The translations under genes were made by a program, and so were the position numbers. The notes below the pieces were generated by a model. That model ran no database searches, had not been told where the DNA came from, and saw nothing but the letters and a program-made list of their open reading frames with translations. A stretch of DNA of 64,000 nucleotides from Macquaria australasica (Eukaryota; Chordata; Actinopteri; Centrarchiformes; Percichthyidae), in assembly GCA_005408345.1 (NCBI GenBank), contig SEMN01000049.1, positions 558,001 to 622,000 of the forward strand. Reading direction: 5' to 3'. Of the stretch, positions 14,255-25,300 are shown in pieces. Every line of letters starts with the position of its first letter. Within the stretch, counting starts at the first letter, position 1.

Positions 14255-14285
<31 letters not shown>
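14255..14285. repeat. (TA)n microsatellite
   Basis: A pure TA dinucleotide run within the SYNE1 5' intron. It lies about 30 bases from the next ATG-rich AT tract and carries no other recognisable element. Confidence 0.9.
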
Positions 14286-14288
<3 letters not shown>

Positions 14289-17200
14289 GTATGTATATGA
14301 ATACACATATTCATCTTACTGGGCTTCTCTGAGATGCACTTTTTTCCATTCTTCCATGTATTTTCTTCTATTTTATTACAGTTATTTTCTTTTCATTATT
14401 TGAATTATAAAACTGTAAACATATGCTGAATTTGGGGTTATCAACCACGTAATGACATAATTAATGTACTAAACTGATGACAGTAAACTATTAAGTATAA
14501 AGAAGTCACCATGCATGCTCTTATAGTGTACTATGGGTTGCTCCAATATTCACTGCTTATTGAGCAGCGCCAGGATTTATCTCATGACATCATCATTTCA
14601 GTCTGCCCTACTGCTGCTCGGGTTAAAGGGGGATTTGTTCCAATTCACAAATCAAAACCTCGACAACACCTCTAAAAAAAGACATAAAATAAAAAAACGA
14701 ATGGAAAATTTATAGAAGAGTGGATTTTTCCCTTAAAATAAAATTTGCAACTGGAGGGACAATAACTGATACGAGTAAACAATCAATCATAACACACCCC
14801 TCATCATCCAAAACTCTATATCCAAGCTTTGCTCCTGCACAGCGGATCAATGCCACTCTTTGAAACGCAGGAGGGAGGTGTGATGAACCACTAGGCTCTG
14901 AGCACTTATCGCGATGTGTAATCCCATTAGAAAAGTCCTTTCATCATCATCTCAGGAGAGCTCTAAGAGGAGCTGAAAGGGGAGCTACACTGCTCTGGCC
15001 ACAGTCTCATTCAATAAAGTGCGAGATAGAAGAACGGGCATGAAAAATATAGAAGCTGATTAATGATTATTGATTGCAGATCTTCAGCTCAATTTTGGTA
15101 TATGAATGACACTGAATAAATGCACAGATGTGGTGCATGTTGAATTCAATCTGTTGTGATGACAGTGTTGTGCAATCTGTTTTTAAGATTAATTTATGGG
15201 ATGGCTTTATGTTAATAAGCTGGTGGCGTTAGGAGCAGAAGAATGAGGGTGATTTTATGGGTGTGAATCTACAGGACAACAGAACAGCCCTCCACAATCT
15301 ATTTGTGAGTCCAGATTTCGGGATCCCTATATTGTCTAGGCTTCCTTTTGAAGCTCTGCTGTGTGCTGTTTGTCTACAGTGACTGAGTAAACATAATGTT
15401 TACCAGGGAAAAAAATACTCTTAGCCAAAATTATGTGGGAGGGAGGGGGGATTATTTAGATTTAGGAATTGTTGAAGATGAAAAACTCTCATTCCCAAAA
15501 AGCAGACAACTGTGCTCATAAGGTTTTAGTAGCAAAGCTCACCACGAAATAAATTCTATACTCACGTTTCTCCATATTGTCAATAGAAATTACAGGTTAT
15601 GGCCAAAATATGCTGCATGTAGGGGAAAAACAAATATAACCCATCCAAATTACATGTCTAACCAATAGCAACTGCTCTAGCAATGCCAGGGGCAAATCAA
15701 TGACCTTGGTAGTTTAACCTCAACCCACTCCATAAAAACTAAATCGGCACTTCATCCTAATCAATGTACATATGAATCCATACCTTATAACCATTTTGTA
15801 GTTACATTGTCAGAATCTGCTGTTTGACTCGCCAGCGTGATACATTGTGGGATTTAGTTGGATTGGCTGGCTCCTCTGCAGCAGGGACGGACTGCTGATT
15901 CCTACATTTTTTACGCATCTCGGCTCGGGGTGACCTCTACCGTCCAGAGCCCCTCAGGACCAAAACAGACTCAGCAAAAGAGAGAGCAGACTATGCAGCA
16001 GAGGGGAGCAGAGAGCAGAGAAAAAGCACAGGGGTCAATAGGAAACCTTTCCTATAGTAGCCAAACCCTCCCCCGTTAAGATCCGTTTTCTTATCTAATC
16101 ACTGCACAGGCAGAGAGCTGGGACCAAGACCGCCAGTGTGGTAATCTCTTTCATACATAGTCAGCAGTTTTCTAAAATCTCATTAGAAAGTTTGTTGTCA
16201 ACCTGCATGTCAAAATCAACAAAATGCCAGAGAAATACTGTTCTGCAACTCTATTTTATATACTGCAAATTAAACTATCTGTCTAAATAAGCCCTTTGAT
16301 CTAGTATTGAGTGTGATTTTTCCTTAAACAAAGGGAACAAATCTTTATAGTTACAAATTATGTTAAACAACTGATGTTTGTAGCCCAATGTATACCAAGG
16401 TTATAAGACATCAAAAAGGTGTGGATATACGTCAAATCACTGTCATAGCAGACCATTCCTCATTGAGCTGCACAATGTATGTGATATCAAAACTGAGGGA
16501 GGAGTTTTCTGCTAAAAATATGTGGAGGGTGATGTGGTGCATGTATGCAATATAATAATCAGTATGTGTAGCCCAGCAAACACACTGTATTACACGTTAA
16601 GAACAGTCTTCATGTTAAATACGAGATGTTACCGTAGCCCCGACATTATTTCTGTGGAAAAATACAAATTGATTAGCTAGCCTGGATGTTTTCTTTCATT
16701 TGGACTATGTAAAACAGGCTAGTCCACATGTTTAATGGGCAGGTTGGAGTGGACCTGCTCTCTGAGGCTTTCAGGGCTCATGATGAGATGAAGTTATCAT
16801 GGAGTATTACTCCATCTACTGGTCAAGGAGGGAATAGAAAAAACACAGTTGAGACTCAGCCTCTCTACATCCAAATATTACTGACCACAGTGTTGTTCTG
16901 AATTATTTTTAAAACACAGCAATAATATACTATATCCTTCAACGCTACATCCTTGAAGTCCTTACAGAAAGCTAATTTCCTTATTAAGATATTAAGGACT
17001 GCACACTGTAATTTCCCACCACTCTGCCCAATGACATTTTGACAAAGCCATGAACTTGAGCTCAAAGAATGTATCCTCCACCTATGAGCAGAGGTCCCAT
17101 TACACTCCAATTACTCTAACAGAACACAATGGCCACACATACTACTGCACAGAGTGTTATGGGTGTTTGTTGGTTATTTTGGACAGGTTTTACAGCAGAG

Positions 17201-17898
17201 AGCCAATAATTAAAGGAAGTTCAAGCTTTGGTCGGGCTATTCTTTCTCTCTCTCTCTCTCTCTCTTTGCCAGTGAGAAGGCTGAATGTTGTCAACGTCTT
17301 AGCATAATACACTCACAAAGATTTTGTCTAAAAATCATTTTCATCTTACTGGACAGGATTAATAGCTTGACCTGATTAATGCTGAGGTTAAATTTAAGGT
17401 CAAGGATGGACTCTGGAAAGTAAAATCAAAGCTGATGGGGTAAACGGGCTGGTCTACATTAGATGCATACCAATATGACTACTCGCATCCTTCCTTCCGA
17501 CTGTATTGATGACCTTGCAGATTTGGCTTGGACTGGATTAAAACAATGCTGACTGTGGGATCAAGAACGAGTAACATGAAGAGCTCCATATTCATTTACT
17601 GTATCTTGATTTGTCAAGAAAAAAACCCCTCAAAAGTCAAAAATGTTGGTGCACTGAAAGAGTAGCTGTGCTGCTTATCAAACTACAATGTTTTTACTCG
17701 ATCTCTCCAAATGAGAAAGGACCAGACGTCCAATGCAGGCACCGCTGACCTGGCAGACACTGTGGAAAGACTGAGCTTACTAACAAAGACGCTGGAAATC
17801 AGAACAGGCAGATATCCACATGCTCACAGTCTGTTTAAAAATGCACCAGAGTGGTATAATTTTTTGCATCATTACAACTGAGTATTAAAAGCACTTAC

Positions 17899-17992
17899 AG
17901 CACTGCCACCATCAATTCCAGCTGTGGTTTTGCCTTCAGCGCCAATTTCAGACCCAGGGCTGTAACTGTTGCAAAACTGTCGCCCATGGTCT
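17899..17992 (-). other. SYNE1: Probable 5' non-coding exon of SYNE1
   Basis: On the minus strand a strong acceptor, a pyrimidine tract ending in ccaccacag just above 17992, is followed by 94 bases and then a strong donor (GCT then GTAAGTGC). The exon lies between MYCT1 and the SYNE1 first coding exon, in the SYNE1 direction, so it fits an upstream untranslated exon. Human SYNE1 also has several of these. It holds an ATG at 17987 in a strong Kozak context (A at -3, G at +4) that stays open to the donor; see the finding on an overlapping upstream ORF. No transcript evidence is available to me, and the most upstream exon and promoter were not located. Confidence 0.5.
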
Positions 17993-18567
17993 CTGTGGTG
18001 GAAGGAAAAAATATGAGAGAGATTGAAATATTTATCATTTCTGAAAGGAACAGAAATTCTGGTGTGTGATGGACTTTCCTATGGTGAAAGCTAAAGTACT
18101 GAGTCTTACGGCGCTGGGGTGATACTGTTTTACATTAATCAACCTGAAGGAAATGATGAGGGAGGAAGCGATTATAGCAACACCCCGTCTCCCCACCTCC
18201 AGGATCTCTGTCCTGGATAGATAAGCCACTCCTGTTGCTAATTTCAAGCAGAAAAGCAGGAAATGTGACAGCGTAGTTTTCCGCTTCCATAAACAAGACG
18301 ACTGCCAGAGTTAGCCGCCAGTCCTGTGTGCCTCTGGGCTGAGTCTCCCTCTGAGGGAGACAGACATACTGACAGAGAAAGTGGGCAAGGGACGAGAGAG
18401 GGAGAAAGTGAGAGAACAGGAAAGAGTGGAGGCAGAAAGACAGGAAAATCCATCAGAAGAGAGACAGGCAAGAATTGACAGGAGAAGAGAAGGGAGAAGA
18501 AGAGAGAGTAAACGACTGAATTGAGTATCAGTCTCTCTTCTTCTCCTCTAACAGAAAAGACAAAGTC

Positions 18568-20156
18568 ATGGCTGAGAACAACACAAATCTCTTTCTGGAA
18601 ATACTTCAGTCTTTTGATGCTGGTGAGTTTTTTCTAACTTCCCTTCTCCTTTAGCTGGTCTTTTTCATGTGGTCTCTCTGATTGGCACCGTTGTTCTCTC
18701 AGGAATTCAAGCTTTAATCGCCTCTGGAAAGTATACAATATGTGGTCCTGATTCCTTTTGAAGATTACTTTATCCAACATATTTGAATATTCAAAGAAAC
18801 CTTCTGCGATTTTTACAAATACTCATTCCAAATCTATATGTTTTCTTAGTGTTTTTTTCTCCTCAGTTTTCCCAAATGTCATTTCCAGATGACTTTTGAC
18901 CAGTGTCTTCTTTCCCTTTTCCCAAAGTTAGAGAAAGAAAACGCTGTGGAAATATGGGCTAGTAGCAAAGTAGTTTCAGTCTTTTTAACACTTGACTGTA
19001 TTGAAAGGATATTGATTTGTTTTCCCTGGCAGCAGTCCAGCGGGATTTGTCTTAGCCACTGCATTCTCTCATTTCTCTCAAGCACGCTTATTTTGGCAGT
19101 ACGGCTTCCAAGGCAAAGCAGCAATGAACAAAAAGTCAGTGCCTTTTTTGTGGGAATGAAATGCAATCAGTTTGTTGTCTCCAAAAAACTTGCTCTGGTA
19201 AACATGAAAGAGGAAAGCCTGTTATTATTTTGTCAAGATGGTGCCCTCTCGCAAGACACTGTTGGCAATCCTCCATTTGTTACAAACAGATGGTTTCTGT
19301 AATCTTGGTAAGGGCATAGATTCTAATTAAAATTCCTTCCATTCCCATGGGATGATTAAAAAAAAGACATGAAGATAAAAAGTTATTAAGGATCAAGTGC
19401 ATTTAGATGTATTGCATGTACTATTATCAAACTCTTGTCCCTCACAGTGAAGCTGAAGAGAAAATAAGTTAATGGGGCGTAAGAGATAAAAAAAACAAAT
19501 CACACAGAAACCAAGAGTATGGAAGATGTTTGTGAAGGATCCAATAAAAAACATATTGAAGCACAGATCATAAAGTATTCTTTTTGATGTGTGTTTCTCT
19601 CTTCACAGTCCCTCTGATCATAGCTTTCTGTGTGTCCATGGCGGTGGGCCTGGTCTTGGGGGCCCTGGTATACGTGATCTTGACCTGGATGTCCCGACGC
19701 AGGGCAGGCTCTGCCAGCATCACCCGCCGCCCTCCTCGCCAATCACGCACGTCTTCCCGCAACCGTCCGGGCTTTAACCGCAACAGCAGCTACGACCGGC
19801 GCAGCAACAACAGTTTGGTCAGTGCTGCTTTCAGCTTCCACCGCCAGACTTCCTCCCCAGATCACCTCGACCCACTGGGGCACAAATCCAGCTTCAGGGC
19901 CTCCACCTTCCACCCTCTCCTCCAGTGCAGCCAAATCGCAAGGGAGGCAGAGGAGGGGAGCCAGACCACGCTGCCTCGTACACCGACTCTGGCCACGTCA
20001 ACTGGATCGGCTCAAACAGCAGCCCAGCCGGCTGCCACCCCACCCAGACCCGAGTCATTTTGGGGGAACAATGGCGTGAGGGGTTTCCATGCTACACAGA
20101 CCCCACCTCCAGCTTATGAGAGCATTATTAGAGCTTATCAGGAAACATGCACCTGA
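18568..20156 (+). CDS. MYCT1: MYCT1, Myc target 1 (200 aa, two coding exons)
   Basis: The exons are 18568-18622 and 19609-20156; the phase-1 join gives 201 codons including TGA. Exon 1 encodes a short N-terminus (M-A-E-N-N-T-N-L-F) and exon 2 almost everything else. One hydrophobic segment at about residues 20-45 (C-V-S-M-A-V-G-L-V-L-G) is followed by a basic stop-transfer R-R-R. Next come Ser/Arg-rich blocks, S-S-F-R-A-S-T-F-H-P-L-L-Q-C, and a C-terminal P-P-P-A-Y-E-S-I-I-x-A. All of these match human MYCT1. The tail contains a PPxY motif (P-P-A-Y), a potential WW-domain ligand. The family is a single-pass membrane protein known as a MYC target and linked to endothelial biology. It sits head-to-head with SYNE1, as in human. 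The long frame inside the intron (18889-19302) is not coding. Confidence 0.93.
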
Positions 20157-21020
20157 GAGGAGTGAGCGCACCAGGCTGACTCTAACTAAACGAGGCCAGA
20201 GTTGTAAACGGATTTACAAATGATATTGGACTAAATGTGTATTGATTTATATGACCAGGTGGAGACAAGGACATCAAGGTCAATCGTGTGCCCTGCTCAA
20301 CAGAATAACACTCTGAAACAACAATCAGTTTTGTATGTCTTTTGGTTTGTTAATATATATCTGATGTTGACATAAGCATACTTGCCTTTCATCATTCAAT
20401 AGTGATGTAAAATATTTAAAAACAGTCATTTGACACTCTCAGCAATGTGACAATGGCTGCTCATGAAAAGAAAATATTAGCAGTCTGTATTTAGTGGTGA
20501 TTGACACTCATGTATGCTTGCACAGAATCTTTGTTTAATTTAGACAAGGCAAAAATCTACAAAAACATACTGGTGACTGGGCATTTGTGCTGCAAGGCAA
20601 GTTTTCTCCTTTGTCCCTGCTGATCATCTAATAATTATGCAAAAGAGAGAATGATTGTGTATGTGTACTCCAAAGGAAGGCGAGTGTTTGTGTGTGTTAA
20701 CCTGTAATTAATAAATTGTAAATGTGTCATTGACGTATCTAAGCAAAACCTGATGTAGACAGCTTTAAACTCATTTGATGTTTTAATTGCTGCCTCACAC
20801 ATGTTTTTTTTTTTTACAGAGCTGTGGTATTGTGGGTGTGTGTGGCATTCAAAGTAATAAAGTGTGTCTGTGTGTTTGCATGTACAGTATGTGTGAGCGT
20901 GAGAGAGGGAGACACAGAAAGGTGGGCATTAAGTGTCATAAGTTTTTGTATTTTATATTTGAATGTAATTTACTGAATTTTGCTCATAAGTTTGCAATAA
21001 AAGTGAGAATCAAAATCATG
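20157..21020 (+). other. MYCT1: MYCT1 3' UTR
   Basis: AT-rich sequence after the MYCT1 stop, without recognisable coding content. Two AATAAA signals lie at 20856-20861 and 20995-21000, so the transcript probably ends near 20880 or 21020. The frame at 20787-21053 within it is GT-repeat driven and not conserved. Confidence 0.6.
20995..21000 (+). terminator. Polyadenylation signal, MYCT1 (distal)
   Basis: Canonical AATAAA about 840 bases after the MYCT1 stop. A proximal AATAAA is at 20856-20861. Confidence 0.55.
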
Positions 21021-21689
21021 ACAACTGAGCAAAGCTTGTGGTCTGTACTGTAGGGTGTTTGCATATGGCAACACAAGACATGGACAGAATAACATCAACA
21101 CCTGTAAAATACTGCAACCCAATACAGTATTAATCCAAATAAATACTACCTTAGAGAAGTTTCTAAAGTTCAGATTTTGGTGACCGAGTTAGACAAATGT
21201 TGATTGTATTTTGAGATTGTGGTGTCGACGTACAACACTGCATCGTGATGTTGTCCATTGGCAGAGACAATAAGGGAACTACCTTATAAAAGAAATACCC
21301 CAAAAAAACGCAATGCACCAGCACAAACTGCAGCCACACGTCAACCAATCAACATCACTGACATCAACGCCTCTTTCTGTGGTTATTACAACCTTTACAT
21401 TAGTTTGCGTTTATCGCATGATTGTTGCATTGGACTGCAGGTGATCTTATTATTTTTGTCCACCCCCTTTAAGCAGCAGACCGCAGTTAAGTCTTGGAGG
21501 TGAAGCGCACTGGTGCACCGAGACAGCTCCACAGGAGGAAAGGAAGACCCGCCCTCCTGACAAGTTAAATAAATAAATAAAAAGTGTTCTAATAACGCAA
21601 CACACTTCGTACAACATACGTTAAGTATGTTTTTGATACTATTAAAATCTTTTGTTATTGGATTTATTTATTTATTTTTTTTTTTTTTA

Positions 21690-22344
21690 ATCTAATCGCG
21701 TTGGTTGCGGCGGGTGACGTATTATTCGTGAGACGAGTGTGTGTTTGTGAGCACCGGGCGCTGCGGTCGTGGAGAACATTTACGGTAGTCGTTTTAAAAC
21801 TTGTCAGTCGGTAAATTAGCTAATGTCACCGCTCAGCAATGAAAACATGAACCCACCGGTCAGCTGGCTGCAGACCCTGAAAGTGAAACGTTAGCCAAGA
21901 GCTAAATCTTAACGGTTAATTTACGGTTATTTGGCCCGTTGTTACAGTTTGACAGGTGCGTCTATGTTCACGCTATTATTATTATTATTAATTCAGTGGA
22001 ACATAAAGCTGAACGATGGGGTTTGACTGACTGACAGGTGTCTTAGTTATTCAAAGTTAACTGCAGCCAAGTTAGCTAAGGTTAGCTGCAGGACTTGCCT
22101 TGGTTAACAGTTGAATAATAGTTGTCATTAATTATCGCCTCGAGGTGGTTAAATGTCTGTAGCCGTTTCGCTGAAATACCAGGGCAAGGTTTATATACGT
22201 GCTTTACATGAAGTGAGCTGCCTCCATGATGTGTGAGATGGGCTGGTTTGTGGTTTGTTGTTAGTTGTTAGGTGTTAGGTGTTTGTTGTGTGTGCTGCTA
22301 TGATTAACGGAGCCCCGTCGTACTGGGTGACCTGCAGGCGGAGG
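21690..22344 (+). promoter_or_regulatory. SERAC1: SERAC1 promoter / 5' UTR region
   Basis: Sequence just upstream of the SERAC1 start is locally CpG-rich (about 21695-21780). It contains a TGACGTA CRE-like half-site near 21715 and no TATA box. The transcription start is not determinable by eye. The stretch 21020-21690 between MYCT1 and this point holds nothing I recognise apart from AT-rich runs. Confidence 0.45.
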
Positions 22345-25300
22345 ATGTCCGTTGCAGCCCTACGTTTGATCCGCTGTCGGAGACTGAGTACAGCTGGGCC
22401 GCCCGGAGTGAAGAAAGCGCTTCAGTGGAAAGATTTAAGTAAGTTACATTTACAATGCTTTTTTTTTTTTTTTTTGTCAGAAATCTCACAGACCTAAATG
22501 ACTCTAAATACTGACTTAACCCTTATCTAATATAAATGTATTTTCTGCTGAAACTTAGGGAAGGTTGCTAAAGTAACTGGTGCAGTTGTCTTGGGGTAAG
22601 TCGCAGTATTTACATTGATCCTTTTACTTACAATGGCCAAATTTTATCTCTGCAAATTTGCGTGAAAAGAACTGTCACTGTGCCACAACTTATCCATTAC
22701 ATTTCTACAGGGGCTGTCTTTTTATCACTTATGAAATGGTGGCCTTGGACAAGGCTGTGACCATTGACACTAGCGCAATTCTTCAGGAGAAGCACAAGTC
22801 TTACATCTACCTGAGAGCCACTCCCTCAGATGAAAAGGAGAACCTTACTGCAGGTACTGAATGTCATTCACCTAGGCCAAGACTGAAGACCAGTTTGAGG
22901 TTTCTTTTTAGTTTAGGTGTATTGTTTTTGGACATTGTCCTACTTCCCAAACCAGCTGGATGACATCTGGAAAATATGCTGATCGGCTTTATCTATTTCT
23001 TGTATGAGCACAAAGTCATACTGAGTTTGCCATGTCCAGGTGCCCAGTGACATCTGGTATCCTTGCTTCCTGCCTTTCATTCCTTCCCCTCTCTACTATC
23101 TTTCCTGTCTGCATATTTGGGTCAGTCTGTTGACTGATCTCACTTCCACCGTTCAAGGTTCAGTTATTTAACATAAATCATCTACCAACCTATACTGAGA
23201 TACCAACTAGCAACTCTTATTAAATCGCTCCTGTTCTGTGGTAGTGTTTTATATAAATGAAATTTAGATTTTCTAGGTAATTGTAGTAATTTTCTTTACA
23301 CTGTGTGTCTTTTCCAGGGCTCACACACAAAGCAAGGAGGGAACTTCATAAAGCAGCAAGGCGGTTTCTGGAAATATCATCTAGGCTTTTGCTGCAATCA
23401 CTAGATGGTAAGAGACCAAACGTTGTACCAGTTCACCTGAAAGTTACACTTAAAGTCCACAGTGGGAAACCGCAGTACTACCCCTCGTTTTTCTAAGATT
23501 GGAAAGCAGAAGTTGTCGCTAATAGAAGCACAAATATTTATTCTCAGAAAACTACACTTGCCCAGTCATTTCTGGCCAAAGGAAACACCTGCCTTGTACG
23601 TGCACATCCTGTTTTGAATGTCACATAGTTTGTGCATTAATGGGTATACTGTGAAATTGGCTGTAATATACATGACTGATAGTTTTGTTCACCTTATATT
23701 AACTCTGTATTAATCAATCGTGACTTTTACTTTTAAATGCACAGATTTTTTTAAGATGATAGAAATATGTGACAGCTTTTTTATGAAATTATATTTCAGT
23801 AAGACATCTAATGTATTAACTTTTGACTTTTTAAAAATGAATAGCTGCCAAGTTGATGACACAAGGTTTAAAACGACAAGGTGTGTAACTTGTAGATACT
23901 GTAGATACTGTTAGTTACTCACGGTAGATACAGTTTGAATGCAATTCCACGCTGTGCCTTTTAGGAGTATTTGTAGCATCCACTTTGTTCTGTAAATATT
24001 CAGCCTGTCAGTTTGTTCTCTATTTGTATGTCTTAGAGCACTTTAGCCATGTGGATGCAGACCCACATGAGGTGGCATTATGGGTCTTACTGAAGAGGAC
24101 AAAGTCAGCCAGTAAAGCCATCAGACTACAGGCTGTACAGGAGCTTGCAGACAATCACCACTGGCACGGTAAGATACACAAAAACCGATGCATATCACTT
24201 CAGGTTTACAGTATACACAGCAAGTGAAGTGAGGTGGGATTAGTTCACACCTGTTGTCAATAACGCAGACTACCAGTACCAGACAGCAGCCCAGATTATA
24301 GATCAGCGAACAGCAGTGGCCCTGGCCCGGACTCCTCAGGTAGACCTTCGATTCTTCCTGCGCGCACCTGCACTGCCTGACCTGGAGGATGTAAGTATCT
24401 CTGTCGAAAAGTCTATTATGTAGAATACTTTTATATCTCTATTACTTGCAAATCACTCATCCACAGCCTTTGTTTCTATACTAAACATAATGAGCTCTAC
24501 ATTTTTTTGATTTTGTGTGAGAGTTTTCTCAAGAAATCAGATTTGTGATATTGTGTCTTGTTGGAATAGGCTATTGCATGTGTAGCTGTCAATCTGCACG
24601 GGACACTAGCTATTTATCACTATCGATCCTTTACCTTAGCTTTACATCACACAGGTATATAAGATGAGAATTAAGATGTGTTCACTTCTTCGCAGGGTTT
24701 CTCGGCAGAGGACGGACTGAGGCAGCTGCTGGGGTCTCTGCCTCAGTCTGAGGTGGACAAATGTGTTCAGTACTTCACCTCACTGGCCCTCAGAGAGAGC
24801 ACCCAGTCCTTGGCAGCACAACGGGTAATTGAGACAGAAAGGTGGACTCACACACACACTTCTACATACAGCCTTTTGGAAAGTGACTACCTAGAACACA
24901 AAGTGGCAGGAGAGCTCTTTCTTTGTTCAAAAAGGTTGAAAACTCAAATCTTTAAATCCTCTCACTAACACATACGCTCTCCTATGTTGCAGGGTGGTCT
25001 GTGGTGTTTTGGCGGTAATGGGCTGCCTTACGCCCAGAGCCTCACCTCTGTTCCCTCTGAGAAGGTGGAATCCTTCTGCCTACAGGCACTGGTACAGCAC
25101 TCAAAGGTAATGATGGCCATTACTCATCTAAGTATGATCTGGGGGAAGTTGTCGGATTCCTTTTATTAAACTGATCATAACTATCACATAAACACAACAC
25201 AGAAGTGCATTCAACAGCACATCTTCCCCCAACATTTAAAAGTAAAAAGCTCATTCTTAACACAAAGATCCTTTTGTTTTAGTTCAGTTAAATCAGTGGA

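Larger units (their letters stand above)
1..17992 (-). other. SYNE1: SYNE1 5' gene region (introns plus first exons)
   Basis: This is the 5' part of the minus-strand SYNE1 (nesprin-1) gene, identified from its first coding exon at 13027-13102. SYNE1 encodes a giant outer-nuclear-membrane spectrin-repeat protein that links nuclei to actin. None of the calponin-homology or spectrin exons is visible, so they lie left of position 1. Between the exons at 763-907, 13027-13102 and 17899-17992 I see only intron: CA/GT, CT and TA microsatellites, a LINE fragment near 6060-6560, an unassigned interspersed repeat at 6840-7380, and otherwise unremarkable AT-rich sequence. The small ORFs here are CA/GT-repeat artefacts or chance frames. 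MYCT1 lies just beyond the right end in the opposite orientation, as it does in human. Confidence 0.75.

Noticed and set aside
18889..19302. ORF of 137 codons inside the MYCT1 intron
   Set aside because: No similarity to MYCT1 or any known protein. Good splice sites skip it and the human gene has no such exon.
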